From Pempheris klunzingeri (taxonomy: Eukaryota; Chordata; Actinopteri; Acropomatiformes; Pempheridae), in contig NC_092013.1 in the NCBI RefSeq assembly GCF_042242105.1, positions 11,773,618-11,837,617 of the forward strand: a stretch of 64,000 nucleotides of DNA. The letters are read 5' to 3'. This document shows positions 13,331-39,128 of the stretch, one piece after another; position 1 is the stretch's first letter; each line of letters opens with the position of its first letter. The notes under the pieces are model-generated. The model did no database searches. It saw only the letters and a program-made list of their open reading frames with translations, and had not been told where the DNA came from. Both the position numbers and the translations under genes were made by a program.

Positions 13331-13887
13331 AAAATTGACAAATAATAAACAATAAAACTCACACAGCAGGTAACTTAGCAGCAGACTTTCAGTCTTGTTT
13401 AAACTCCATCAGTCTAAAAAAATCCTGTATCTGTCAGGATACAAGGGACATAAAATAAATGAACAGGATGCTGACAAATGCTGCTAACACTTAACTTCAA
13501 CCCTGCTATTTAGCATTTTTAAGTATGACATAAAAACATTTAATAATCCAATAATAATGTACTCACTATTATGTAGTTAGAAGTCAAGGGACATTCTGAG
13601 GTGTGTATTGATGTAAAGTATTTGTCAATAGCTATAACTTCTTAGAAAGACATTTTATATTATTGCAGCAGTGTTTTATATCGTTGTTCATTATCCGTTT
13701 ACCCTGCTAACTGACTCCCGCAGGAGTTACAGACACAAATCAACACTCACAGCTGCTTACAACTACATTATAATGTGTTAGAGGCTATTTATTAAATGTT
13801 TATATAGTGCTTAAAATGCTCAAAGCCTACTCAGAGTAAAATGTTGCCCACGTGGATAGCAGAGCTCGCAGTGGTAATATTCAGCAG

Positions 13888-13893
13888 TTTATT
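13888..13893 (-). terminator. capzb: Candidate polyadenylation signal of capzb
   Basis: AATAAA on the minus strand (TTTATT on plus), about 1.09 kb past the beta2 stop codon. A second AATAAA lies at 13966-13971. Either could end the beta2 mRNA; 13972-14981 is then 3' UTR. Confidence 0.5.
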
Positions 13894-13971
13894 TTCTCCA
13901 CTAGCTGCACATCAATAAGAAATGAATAAAAAATAAAAAAAAGAGCCGAGGAGCTTTTTACTGTTTTTATT

Positions 13972-14981
13972 GTTGCTGGAGGCTCTAATACAATATGAAT
14001 CATAAGCTTTACAAAATAAAAACAAAACAAAAATACAACAAAAGATTCCCCTCCAAAATGGAAACAAAGGTTTCCACAGAGACACAAAGACAAACTGTGA
14101 CCCCCAACAAAGACGTAGTAGGTGAGGAGAGAGAAAGGTTGAGTAAGCAGAACAGGGGGGAGGCAAACTGTCATGTTATACACAGTGTAGCGGGGTTGGG
14201 TCGACGACGTGGGTGTAATCACCCGGTGATTATAACAGTCCATCCCCATGTTTGATAAGTCTACGTTTCCACTCGCTGCAGCCCCATGCTCCCACACAGG
14301 CTCACATGCACGTGGACAGAGTGGAATAAAGAGTAAAAACCTTCCAACACAGACCGCACGCCGTCCTCGTGTTCACACCGTTTGCATCGCCCGGAGTAAT
14401 GACAGTTATACGCGGACAGTAATAATTTTATACAAATATATCGGGGGGGTGTCGTAGACAAAAATAGGTGCGAGAATTAAATTTGATGTACATAATAATG
14501 AGAGGCCCGGCGAGCCTACACCACCTACAGTGTCCGTTTCCTCGCCATGGAGGAAGAGCGGGGCCAAAGTCGCTCGTTTGAAACTGACCGAGGACACATC
14601 AGTTGTGAGAACATCAGGGATTATTACTACAATGACCCTCACACTGTAAGATTATCATTAACCGTGGTAATACTATCATTATATTCATACCATGGGAGAG
14701 GAGAGAGAGAGAAGAGACAGGGGTGAAGAGAGACAAAGGGAGCGTGAGTGAATGGCTTCATGGCAGATGAGATGCATGAAAACGAAAAACCAGACAGAAA
14801 AAAAACAAAAACAAATAAAAGCTATGCATTTCTCCTTTTTTGTTTTTCCACAAATAAACAAGAGTGCAGCACTGAAACAGGCATGGAGGGAGAGACGTAA
14901 AGAAACAGAGAAAATATGGCAGAAATGAGGCGGAGAGAGTGAGAGAAGACAGAGGAGAAAAATAAAACAACAGGAGCATCT
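13972..14981 (-). other. capzb: Probable 3' UTR of capzb (beta2 isoform)
   Basis: Follows the TAG at 14982-14984 on the minus strand without an obvious splice donor and runs to candidate AATAAA signals. Open frames in it are short and unrelated to known proteins. Confidence 0.6.
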
Positions 14982-28360
<13,379 letters not shown>

Positions 28361-28363
<3 letters not shown>

Positions 28364-28680
28364 GTCTGCGGCGGTCTCAGCGGGGCAAGGGGAGCACCGA
28401 TGACTGTACAACTTAGCTTTGCAGTGGTTTAACAAATCGCTCCTCTCGTCTCTTGTTGTTTTTTCTCTTTTAGTCCCCCGCGGAAGATGTTTTGTTGGCC
28501 TCTCCCTCAGTGAACCCAGCCCTGTCAGCGAAATTCACTTCCTCAACCGGGCTACAGGAAGGAGGCTGCAGTCAGAAAACAGGCCCCGGTTGCATGTCCG
28601 GGTCACTCCGGGCTTTCTCTGCAGCAGCCAATGGCGGAGGAGCAAGAAAGGCATTGCCAAGTATGGAAAGAGAGGAGTGG
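28361..28680 (-). promoter_or_regulatory. capzb: capzb exon 1 and CpG-rich promoter
   Basis: The ATG (28361-28363) is followed on the minus strand directly by the donor GTAAGG. Upstream on the minus strand, up to ~28.65 kb, the DNA is CpG-rich. It has an inverted CCAAT box (CCAAT on plus at 28628-28632, next to GGCGG), a usual NF-Y position for a housekeeping promoter. No TATA box. The transcription start was not determined. Confidence 0.65.
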
Positions 28681-28683
28681 TGC

Positions 28684-29960
28684 AGTAAACATGCAGTCAG
28701 AGAGGGCAGTAGTCAGACTAATGCTCTAATGTGTGCAGTTATACACAACAAAATCCCAGCGATGAATGAAACTGCTACAAATGTGATGTTTGTCGTGCCT
28801 CCAACTAAAACTGAAATGAAGTAATCTAGAAAATCAACATGATCCGTTTATTTTATATATATTCTTACAATATTTATTAGGTTCTACGTTTATTTCTGTT
28901 CAAATGTTTTTTATACATACATATTTTCTGATAATTCTTCCATGGTAAACGTAATTTCTATTCTTTAATAAAATATTAATGATTTTAAAGTTATTCTGAC
29001 AAAATAAATTATGAAATTCAAAATATTGTGTAATATTCACTTAATCATTGTTATTGGGTTACTATCATTTCCTTTTTTTATTGTAGCCTGTATTGTAATT
29101 TTTTTTTTTATACCAGGATTATCCACAATTCATACAATTTCACACTGGACAATCTTGGGTTTATTTGAGTGTTTATTATCCAGTTGAATTAAGCATGTCC
29201 GTCCCTTTATGTTCATTAAGGTGATGCAAGAATTATATAATGATGTGGTAAATGTTTAAAAATACTTATGTGCATCAATGATCATTAATCATTAATGCAG
29301 TGTTTTAGTGTACTGCTGATCACACTAGTAATCAACACCCAACTCGTTATTTTGCCCTTAAATTAATTGTTTTGGTTTGCCATGCCAGCCTACTGCCATG
29401 AATATTTAACCGTTATTTATAAATATTTGTATTTTTTTTCAAAGTAAAGATGTACTTTCTGCCCTGAAGACTGGCGAGCATCCTGGATTGTTTGTAAATA
29501 GGAAACTTGCCTGTAAATCTCACCACATCTGTATATTATTGACTGTGTGGGAAGCATCACTTCCCGTATCCAGTCTCCTGGAATTTCATAAGAGGAGGAG
29601 AAACACGGCTACAATAACATTTTTGATTAAAAAAAAACCACTTAGTATAGCTATGAACACACTGTTTTTGAAAAACAAGATGTGTTTTAGATCAGAAAAA
29701 AGTGACTCATTTTCTTTCTCAAAATATGCCGTATATAGATTATCTTCTAAAAACTATAGCCTGCTATTGCTGCCCTTTATAGCATTAAATGCTTTATATC
29801 CTCACACAGTTTAATGATTGATTGAATGAATTAAAAATGATTTTCACTCAAAATAAACGTTATTTTAGGAAGTAAATTTTAAAAGAAAAGCAGCAGCATA
29901 AATGCAAAGGATTATTAATTAAATGCAAAAATGAAAGGAAGTAAAGGAGAGTACTGTGAG
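28684..29960. other. Intergenic region between capzb and micos10 promoters
   Basis: About 1.3 kb of AT-rich sequence between divergently transcribed genes (capzb leftward, micos10 rightward). Short open frames only, with no repeat family recognised. Confidence 0.6.
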
Positions 29961-29968
29961 AGTGAGTT

Positions 29969-30023
29969 CACGTGACTTTATAAAGTCTCGCGATATTTGA
30001 GAGTCACTTCCTGACTGTTAATC
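29969..30023 (+). promoter_or_regulatory. micos10: micos10 core promoter motifs
   Basis: Within 55 bases upstream of the start codon lie an E-box CACGTGAC (29969-29976), TCTCGCGAT (29986-29994, close to the TCTCGCGAGA element of TATA-less promoters) and CACTTCCTG (30005-30013, an ETS/GABP-type site). This set is common in ubiquitously expressed nuclear genes for mitochondrial proteins. Binding is inferred. Confidence 0.6.
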
Positions 30024-33000
30024 ATGGCCGACGAGTACGGACGGAAATGGGACCGCTGTCTTGCTGATACAGCCCTAAAAACAGGTCAATGTCTTCTTCA
30101 CAAATGTAGTGTACTTGTTTAATGTTATTGTGAGACATTCTGTAGTAGATTATACATGCGAAATAAGCTGCTGTACCGGTCAAGGTCCTTTTCCAGGGGA
30201 CATTTGTGTGGCCATGCCGGGACACACACACTGAGGTCAGCCGTCAACTTGTCCGCTGAATGGATTAGACCAACGTTAACGTCAACGTTGTTTTGATATT
30301 TGGAGAAATTATGATTAAAGAAGAACACAGAGAATTTGGATACAAGCTAGAGACTGTGTTTTGATGAACAGACTGTACGGATTATATGGACAAGTCCCTG
30401 GTATGGAGGGCTGTAAAGGGCAACTTTCAGCCAGGCATGCTAGGCATACATGCCAGGAGGTCATCATTTTCTAGCCCTTGAAGCTAAAGTATGCCTACAA
30501 GTGCATTCGTATAATGTTCTGTGTCTGTTGTTAGACAGAATAAACACAAATGGTGATGTTATCCTGTTTTATAAATGTAAATACAGTATGATGATCTCAG
30601 CTGTGCTGACATAACTGACATAACTTTACAACCACACAGCCTGTTTGGGAGGACGTGATATTATTTTTCTTAAGTTTTCCCTGCAAGTACTGAAATACCA
30701 AACTACTGGAAAGAGTGTTTTTAAAGGACTAAACATTTAGGACAGAAAAAAAGAGATTGTCCAGTTTAGCGTAGAGGTCATAGTGTTGTATAGCAAATAC
30801 CTTTAAGACACTGCTCCTGTTTGTTACCTTTTCTCTTTTTGTGTGTTGTATGATGATGTTTTATCAGTTATAACCCTCAGACACCATTTGGAAAGTATAA
30901 ACAAAACGTCACCTTTTAAAATCTGAAGTACCCCTGTGGGATTTGATCCAGGAGTAAATAAACCTTACATTGTTTTAATCAAAATGATTTGCCCAGAGGC
31001 ACTGATAAAACACCATTTAACTGTGACCAAGAACTTATATTTACATTTAAAATTATATTTGAGATATTTTTGCTATATTTGGCCTGTTTTCAGGGAAGTG
31101 GTGTCAGAAGAGAACAAACTGGCCCGTATTACTGCAAGTCACCTCACGCTGAAAACGGGAAACATGTAACAATATTTACTTTAATTTCAATTTGATATTT
31201 AATATGAACTTCACAGAAGTTCAAAACAGACATGCTTGAGTTTACTGCCAAAACAATGTGTTAAGTAACAACATAAATATGGATTTTCCCTTAAATCCGT
31301 AGTATTAAAATTTTAAGATGTTTTTGTTTCCTCCATCGGCTCTGGCCTTCAGTCAACCAGTCAGTTTATCTGTGCTATCTGGAACAGCGTTGGTCCAGCA
31401 CTCAGACACTGACTGTCCCAAAAGACACCCAATGACGTCAAGTTCGGCACAATAACAAATGTTTCTAGCTGGGAGGAAAAACATCTGCATCATGGCATTT
31501 CTTTGAGCTCACTCTGTGCAGCAAACTGCCAGCTGTGCCAAGGTGTCTCTAGTAGCCAGAGAAACTCTGCAGCATGTTCTGCTCTGGGGGTTATTTAAAC
31601 ATTTTTTGGGGCTTGTCCAAACTTTTTCTATGATCATTCAGGAAGATGTTGATTAGCCTGTTTTGAGCAGCATTGCGTAAGTGTGTTAATGCCTCCAAGC
31701 ATTTTAATTTAATTAATTGTTAATTCTGAGACATCTTAATTACCATAAACAAGATCACCACATAAAAGGTTAGTGCCCTCTGGTACCTCTACATCACGTT
31801 TTATATGCAGAGCCGCAGTTTCAGATTATGTAGTAAAACCTTTGGATATCCTTCAAAGGATATGCACTGCACAACAAAGGGAGTCACCATTTACTGGCTG
31901 ATGATGTCAGTGAAAATACCATGAGTGAAATCCAACATCTTTTTCTAGAGGGGGAAAAAAACACAGTGCATGTCGTGCTACGATCCACAATGTCCTCTTT
32001 ATGACAGTTAAGATAAGATATTCCTTTATTAGTCCCATGGCGGGGAAATTTACATTACATTAAACAACAGCATTAATGGGAAACATGGTATTTAATATGA
32101 GGAACTAGTTAACTGAGTGAGTCAGAGCAGTAGTAGTCCTCAGTACAGTCTCATGTGATTCTGTTAATAACCATGTCAATCGTATCGATGGCTGCACATA
32201 ACACTAAATAACGTGATCAGTTTGTTCTGTGAACCTTTTTGATATTTTGTAATATTCAGTGCAACAGAAGAAATAAGGCTCAGATGGACCAAGCTGGAAA
32301 TGGCTCTGATCCATCCATTTTGATAACTCAAAAAAGGCATTCTTTTAAGAATTTGGCTAATTATGAATTATATTTATTCATATTATATTACATTACGTTT
32401 GTGGGTCTGCTTATATAGTAAAATATAAAAATGAATATCTCTATGATATTTCTAACTAACATTGACTTTTTAGTGCAACCTTGTTTTCATTGTTGCATCA
32501 TCAGAAGTCACATTTAAATGGTCGTCTGTTGGCTGGCTGCCTGAACACAAAGTACAGCTGAGGTGATAAACCAGTACCACTATTGTACAAAAAAAAATTT
32601 GGCCTAATGATGGCTCTAGAAGAAATGTCAGGGCATTTACAGAGTTGTTACCATAGACTGTATATACGAAGTTGATGTAGCCACCGTAACATCACCCTTG
32701 AAGCCTGGAGTTTGCCGCCATCTTGTTTTTGGAGCCAAAAGTGACATTGGCTAGCTTTATGCATGGCCTGCTTCTGATTGGTTAGTCACAAGGTAGTCCT
32801 GCCTTAAAGCATGCTCTGCTTGATCATCTATTTCAGTCCAAATGGGACCATTATTTACTAAATGAAAGTTATGCTATATTGAAGAAGATTTGAAAGCAGT
32901 GACTGAGATCATAAACTCATTAGCAAAATGTTTGAGTTAATAAAGTGAAAAGTAGGCTCACTTTCTCATAGATTTCCATGCAGACTTGTGTTTTACAGCC

Positions 33001-35025
33001 AGTGGAGTCGCCCCCTGCTGGCCATTAAAAAGAATGCAGGTTTAAGGCGTTTATACAGTCTGTGGTTGTTACAGATGATCCCAAGGGCACCATGAATGTA
33101 TTCACCAAATTTCATGGCAGTTCATCCTGCAGCTGTTGAGAGATTCAGTAAAAACTAGAGATGTGAACGTCATGGTGGCACAAAAGGAAAAGTCAGGGGA
33201 TCACCAAAGGCTGTAGGATTCCTCCTCTGGGGAGCATGAACGTGTGTATACAAAATGTCACAATTTCTATCCAGTAGATGTTGAGATCTGTCAGTCTGGA
33301 CAAACCAAATGACAGACTAGTGTTGCTAAAAACTGGAAATGACATTAGTTAGTTGTAAGTAGAGCTGCACAATGAGAAGAAAATGATTTAAATTACTTCA
33401 CAATAAGATTTCATTCAAACTGTTTAAATCTTAAACAATGCCGTCTCCAACACATAGAACCCTCATTGGTCATACAGAGAAATGTGCATTCACAATCACT
33501 TTAAGATCACAATAGTGAACAAAAGACATTTGCCCCAAATCACTATGATTGTCAATGAACGTCTTTATTGATGTCATTTCAAGAAAATACTGGAAATAAT
33601 GAACAATTACCAGGTCTGGACTTTATTTTCTGTCAGAACCCTGAGTATGTTCTGGCCAGTGGGTTATAGTTTTCTCTGAAATCCAGCACAAATGTTTTTG
33701 TTACAATCCATCCCCCTTGGAGATGTCCAGACAAAGAGAAATGACGCCAAAACGAGATGTTGATCTGCCCTCATATTTTGCCAAAGATTTTACTGTGTTA
33801 CAGGGAAAATCGGACGCTTCAAAAATGCTCTGGCCGAAAAGCAAAGAAAAGCTGAAGCTGCAACAGACGGAGAAATTTACATTTAATGAAATCATTGCTT
33901 GAAAAGGTTACAGAGGACAGTCATTTGTTTTTGATCTGTGCTGATGATTAGGGTCTGCGGGATCTTTTAGTGCGCCCTGTATGACATTTGTAAAGTTGTG
34001 TAATAGAGAACAGTCTGAGGGTTCTGGTTCAGGCAGATCGGTCATGCTGCATAGCTCCCTGAATCCAATTAAGAGTCGGAGGGGCCCAAATGGTTGTTTT
34101 TATGTGTTTTCTGTGCTGGCTGGCCTGCTGTTGGGTGTGGTGTGGCCTGCAGCGAGGTGAAGTTAAGCGCACAAACACATTCCTCCTCGAGATCCCACTC
34201 TGCTCTGAGCACTTTTAACATCTTAGCCAGCTTCTGTGCTACTGATGAACCCTCTGCTTCATCACGCTGAGCCAAAACATGGCTTACCTGCATATGTGTG
34301 CACTCTATGACCCATCACCTCTCCTGCCCTCTGCCTCTTGGACGCTGTCATTGCTCCTTCCCCCTCCCTCTCTTGCACCCCCTTTTACTGTTTTCTGTCT
34401 TTCTTGGAAGCTTGTGCTCTCGCTGCTTTCTCTCTCCCTCTGGTTTCCTAATGAGCCGGGTTTTGCTAACTTGAGCTATTTACCAACCCTTGCATCAAAC
34501 ATAACTAGCGGCACCCCACTGACCTCATTACAACAGATTTACATCGTTGCCAGCCAGTTTTTATACTGGATCAGACGTGATCACATTAGCTCAGTTTTGA
34601 AGTCAAATCATCTGGATGCGCCGGTCGATCTCACCACTCATACTTTCTTTTTTCTGCCTCTTTGCAGTAACCGGCCTTGGTGTGGGCATCGTGTTCTCCG
34701 TCCTTCTCTTTAAACGTAAGTGCTCTCTCTCAAGGTACACCAGTAAATGCAGGGTGTTTTTTTTTTACTTTAAAACGTCATTCATGAATCATGGGTGAAT
34801 TTTTGTTCTCCCTCAGGTCGCACATGGCCGGTCTCATTTGGCTCAGGTCTGGGATTGGGCATGGGATACGCCAACTGCCAGCATGACTTTAGGTCACCAT
34901 ACCTGATTCACGGCCGCATGGTTAAGGTGAGCACAGGGGATTAAACTTGAGGTTTGAGGTTTGTGTGACACACCAACACGTCATGCGTCATAATATTTGT
35001 GTGTGTTCATTTACAGGACCAGTAG
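30024..35025 (+). CDS. micos10: MICOS complex subunit MIC10 (MINOS1), 75 aa
   Basis: MIC10 is a small hairpin protein of the mitochondrial inner membrane. It oligomerises and bends the membrane at crista junctions as part of the MICOS complex. Exons: 30024-30084, 34668-34715, 34817-34926, 35017-35025; all junctions are GT/AG and in phase. The protein begins MADEYGRKWDRCLADTALK, close to human MSESELGRKWDRCLADAVVK. Two glycine-motif membrane segments follow: GLGVGIVFSVLLF (~23-35) and FGSGLGLGMGY (~44-54). These are separated by the positively charged KRR loop. It then reads ANCQHDFRSPYLIHGRMVKDQ. Human MIC10 is 78 residues. The gene stands head-to-head with capzb and upstream of nbl1, as in human. 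Confidence 0.95.
32007..32060 (-). repeat. LINE-like 3' tail
   Basis: TAAGATAAGATATTCCTTTATTAGTCCC then GGCGGGGAAATTTACA; on the minus strand this ends in a TTATCTTA repeat, as fish LINE 3' tails do. A second such tail lies at 13256-13330. Confidence 0.5.
32541..32650 (+). repeat. Fish interspersed repeat, left part (interrupted by MITE)
   Basis: Begins ACACAAAGTACAGCTGAGG and ends at TTGTTA, where a MITE is inserted. It continues at 33072. Related copies are at 53845-54115, 54838-54930 and 58895-59330. Confidence 0.65.
32651..33065 (+). mobile_element. Complete MITE with TIRs and 6-bp target duplication
   Basis: A 415-bp element. The left end is CCATAGACTGTATATA and the right end TATACAGTCTGTGG, inverted repeats of each other with one mismatch over 14 bases. 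It is flanked by TTGTTA on both sides (32645-32650 and 33066-33071). Inside are phrases recognised from a common percomorph repeat, such as CGCCATCTTGTTTTTGGAGC and GTCGCCCCCTGCTGGCCATT. It has no coding capacity, so it is non-autonomous. Confidence 0.85.
33072..33310 (+). repeat. Fish interspersed repeat, right part
   Basis: Contains CCAAATTTCATGGCAGTTCA, GTCATGGTGGCACAAAAGGA, TAGGATTCCTCCTCTGGGG and ATGTTGAGATCTGTCAGTCT, the internal order expected for this family. It joins the part left of the MITE. Confidence 0.7.
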
Positions 35026-35172
35026 CGAAGGACTGAAGATGATGGGGATGTGTCATGAAGTGACTCATCCATGTTTGTATTGTCATTGTTATTTTGCTGC
35101 TCGTTTCTGTCCTGGCACTAATGTCCATCGATGCCCAAATAGTGTTTGTCATAGAGCAGTCGGTGTATATTT

Positions 35173-35178
35173 AATAAA
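35173..35178 (+). terminator. micos10: Polyadenylation signal of micos10
   Basis: AATAAA about 150 bases after the stop codon, in the last exon. Confidence 0.8.
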
Positions 35179-37400
35179 GTAATTATGGAAAACTCTCCCT
35201 CTCTGTCACTCTGTTTTTCTGTCCGCATGTTTGAGAAGAATGAAATGTGGTTTGGGGGTGGGAGGTAATTTTGTGTGTTAATGAGCAGGGAGACTCAAAC
35301 TCCTGCTGTTTTGGAATGAGGGCCTGGTTCAGCATCTGCAGCTCTGTTAGAGAGTGGGAGGAAGAAAAAATTCACAGAATTATGGAATAAAGAAAATCCA
35401 GTTGGTGGAAGACTATTGGTTGTGTTGAAAGCGACTTTAGAAGAAAGGAATTTATGTTTGTATACGACATTGGTAATAATAACCAGTTTCCCTTTTTATT
35501 TACAGATGTAGGTTTCTTTGAGTACCATGAATGGGCAGATTCCTCTCTGTAGACACAGAAGTAACACAGTCCGATCCTCCTTCGTGCTACACCGAGCATT
35601 TGCACAGTGTGTCATGCTTTTTAGTCGTGTTTTAAGTTGCGTGAGTTGAACAAGAGTGTTTCCTGTGACCGTGACTGTTTTCGTCACAGGGAGTTGGGAA
35701 AGCACACATCTCCAAATCAGGAGGAATCTCTTAAGTCTTGTGTATTTGTTGGCTGCGTGTCTGTTTGGGGAGATTATTTTGAGTGAGATTGATTACTTGT
35801 GTGTGGTTTCAAGGGCCTGCTAGGAGAGATGAGGGATTGTTTGTGTGAGCGTGTGCACGCGTGCACGTATCCATATCCAGCCCCCTGGTGAAGCAGAATC
35901 CGTGGAATGCTGAGGAATGCCATTTCTGGACCGGAGCTCAGTCTTATTACAAACAGGTGAGTTCTGCACTTTGCACTCTGAACATAACACATGGTTTACA
36001 CTCTCACATCAAAGAAAACATTGCTGCATGCACGCTCTCTCTTGTACACACGCATTTTCCCTCTCCATCACAGTAACAGTTCTCTCAGCAGTGTAAGCAC
36101 ATAATGAGAAATGTCAGAAATTAAGCCGTGTCACTCATCCCCTGTCCATTAAAATATTTGTTTGCAAGTGAAGCGTGAAACAGATAGGGGTGCTTATGGA
36201 CACAAGCCAGGCAGCGAACACCTGTACGCAAGGCTGCACTGGTAGGATGAAGTTCAGGAAGTGTGTGTGTGTGTGTGTGTGTGAGAGTGTGTGAGAGAGA
36301 GGCGGACCAGTGACAATGCTGAGGTGTAACAGGCCAGCCAAAACCCACAGGCCATACCTGTCTGTACCTGTGTGAAAAATTCTCTGCGATGAATCATATG
36401 TACCAGGCTAATTATGCTATCTAATCACCTTTGTTCAGCTAATGGCTCAAAACTGTTCAGTCAGTGTTGGTGAACGTCTGGCATGAAACATAAGACCAGA
36501 CGTGCCATGTGTGCAGCTGCACGACAACAGCTCCGAGCTGCTGCTGCTGCTGCTGCTGATGTTACCTTAAAAAGCCAGTGAGTCTGATGCTACTTGAGGT
36601 GGAATTTACATACACTGGTTTAGCTAAGTACTCTACTTGAGGACAATATTAGGCTACATGTGCTTCTGTATTTACAACTGTCATTATTACTTCCTTTTTT
36701 TTTTTTGCAGATACAGATTTTTTCAATATAAAATATCTATTCTGTAATATAATATAATATGATGCATTGCTGTAGTTCAAATTATAGAATATATATAATA
36801 TAATATAATATATATATAGCCAGCTCACAGGTCAGCTAAACCAGGGCACATCACGCCTTTCATCAACTCCTGCACTCATGAGTCTGTCAGTGGATTCACT
36901 CCAAACATACAGAGGAGCCTTAATTAAATCAAGTTGTCAGGAGCTTATGGTTAAGCAACCTGCTATTCATACCATTTCACCTTCCTGAGGGTCCTTTTAA
37001 TGTTGAGGGAGAAGTGTTGAAGGGATCAGAGTGTTGATTCACATCTGTTTTCCAGTTCTGTTGCATTGTGATACTGTTATTAGTGTTTCAGTTATAACAT
37101 ATGTCAGTAAAGTAATGCCAGGTGTATGTGAAGTTAACGCATGACTGCAAATATGCCCCATTTGTGCAAACTTGTTATATTTGCATGGTTTTTTTTGTCC
37201 AGTAAATCCGATCTGCCTCGCTCCCACTTGGGGGAAACATTTGAAACCTTCCCAGCAGCCTCCCTCCCTCCCCGTTTTCCTCCGTCCAGAAACGCACAGC
37301 AGGACCCCAGTCTGAGGGCTCAGCCCGCCTCACCCCCGCCACACAGAGTTTCAACAAAAGGCAACAACTCGGAAAGTGTTTTTCAGCGGAGTTACATGGG
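35179..37400. other. Intergenic region between micos10 and nbl1
   Basis: No gene recognised. It has a TG repeat at 36261-36283, a CTG run at 36538-36559 and an AT-rich TATAA repeat at 36755-36820. Both flanking genes are on the plus strand. Confidence 0.6.
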
Positions 37401-37751
37401 AGTTTAACGCTGGCCTGAAGGAGAACAAAGGGGAGGGACGGTCTGAGCCGATGGACCCGGAGATGAGACAGCGCTCCTAACTTGCCCCATCTCCCCATCC
37501 TTCCCCGCCGGACGGACGGCTCCGTTTCTTTCCGGATGATGTAACTATTTTATGACAGACTGGGCTCGGATTTATCCTCGCCCCGCACCGAGTGCTCACA
37601 TTTTCCTCTAATTATCAGCGCACGGTGATATCCGGCGGCGAGCCGCATCCCCTGGCTTTAGGTGCCCGGGTCCAGGTTTCGGTGAGGGGGCTCCACTCAG
37701 CAGGACGTAGTGCAGAGCTCGGCGGGCTGTTCCCCGGGGCGCTGAGCGGTG
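37400..37751 (+). promoter_or_regulatory. nbl1: nbl1 CpG-rich promoter and non-coding exon 1
   Basis: CpG-rich sequence (repeated CCGG, GGACGGACGG, CGGCGGCGAGCC) ending at a strong donor, GGTG|GTAAGT at 37752. The next plausible acceptor is before the nbl1 start at 39121, so this is probably a 5' UTR exon. Start of transcription unknown. Confidence 0.55.
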
Positions 37752-39128
37752 GTAAGTGTCCCAACTAACGACCGCTGAGGGGGCTTGTTACTCAGACAGC
37801 ACTTCATTACTACTTTGACAAGTAACGTTTCTAGTACTCCTGTTACTCCAGCAGCTAATTACCCTCCGTTAGCTGCTAACCTATCTGCGTTACTTTCACC
37901 TTTACCACTAGCTAGGTTACTGTTCATCCCTTAGTTAGCTTGCTGACGGGACACTAGTTAAAACTGACGGATAAACTTCTCCCACCTAACTCGAGAAAAA
38001 AAAAAAACAGTGAGAAATCAGGGAAATCACTTTCTCCTTTACTACATATTCAGATTGTTGCGGATAGTGTGATAAATAAATAAATAAATAAGCCAGAAAA
38101 TTAAGATTTGTCGACGTTTCTTCAGCCGTTAATCGTTAAACTAAACGGACGTTGACGTACGTTACGTTACTGGACACTGATCCGGCACTAAAGATGTTAT
38201 TCAAATGTAGGTTTTGGAAGTTTTATGTGTTTTAAGTGTTTTTAAGTGTTTAAAATGGCTGAGAGACAAACAAGGAGTTTTCAGCACGGATGTATGGTTT
38301 TTAATCATACTTTACTGTATTTGTAGCAGTAACTAATTCGTTGCTGTAACGCGTTACTAGTGAAAGGCTCAGTCTGGAGGCTGTGCTGCGTTTAAAGAAA
38401 GTAATCTGAATACTCTTTCAAAACAAAACCAAAAAAACTATTACAGAAAGATATTTATTAAACCATCTCCTTTTCTGGTAACAGCACAGCCCAGCACCGT
38501 CTGTGTCTTTAATATCTGTGCACAAAGCTCTGTTGACTCTAGCAGACAGGCTACTGCTGTCAGAGACATATGGAGGAGCAGGAGAGTCTACGTGGGTGAT
38601 CACTGGACACCTTTTTATTAGCAGCAGGAGAAAAAGATTTTGTAGGTTGTAAATGACGTGACTGGTGGAGGCATTTTTAAAGAAGAGAGTGAAAGAGCAG
38701 AGGACAGACTTATTTGGTGTTACAGTCAGGTGGTGTTGAGCGGACATTTACCTCCCTCCCCCACTGTTTTGTCTGTTTTGGGACAATATGAACCCACGAT
38801 GATGTCGTTCTCTGTGTAGCTGGTCATTCAGATAATTAAGCAGTTGTCTCTCTTAATCATTCAAATGAGCCAAACATGATAACTGGACAAAATAAGGACC
38901 TCTGCGTTTCAAGCTGCTAATCACCAGGAAGTTGTCCATCCACATCTGCAGGGATATGCAAAGTTGAAATGTCATATTTAACTGTAAAACCAGACAATAT
39001 CTGAGCAGCAGACATCAGAAAACATCAAGAGACTGTGTGGCTGCTCTTTTGCGTGTGTTTTTTTTTGTCTGGAACAAGGTTAACAGAGCGGTAACATGCT
39101 GTGGTTTTCTGCCCCTTTAGGTGCAGTC

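Larger units (their letters stand above)
11285..13887. other. Intergenic region between celsr2 start and capzb 3' end
   Basis: No gene recognised. It contains a 28-base A-run at 12619-12646, a fragment of a common fish interspersed repeat at 12743-12812 and a LINE-like 3' tail at 13256-13330. It separates the 5' end of celsr2 from the 3' end of capzb; both genes are transcribed on the minus strand (capzb towards celsr2). Confidence 0.6.
30085..34667 (+). other. micos10: micos10 intron 1, repeat-rich
   Basis: 4.6-kb intron carrying a LINE tail (32007-32060), a split fish repeat (32541-32650 and 33072-33310) and a complete MITE nested in it (32651-33065). A 61-codon open frame at 33717-33902 was seen but is not recognisable. 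Confidence 0.8.

Noticed and set aside
33717..33902. 61-codon plus-strand frame with acceptable codon use in micos10 intron 1
   Set aside because: No family recognised and no flanking splice signals that join it in phase to micos10.
34279..34713. 144-codon plus-strand open frame reaching into micos10 exon 2
   Set aside because: It reads intron sequence and crosses the real acceptor at 34668 in a different frame from micos10.
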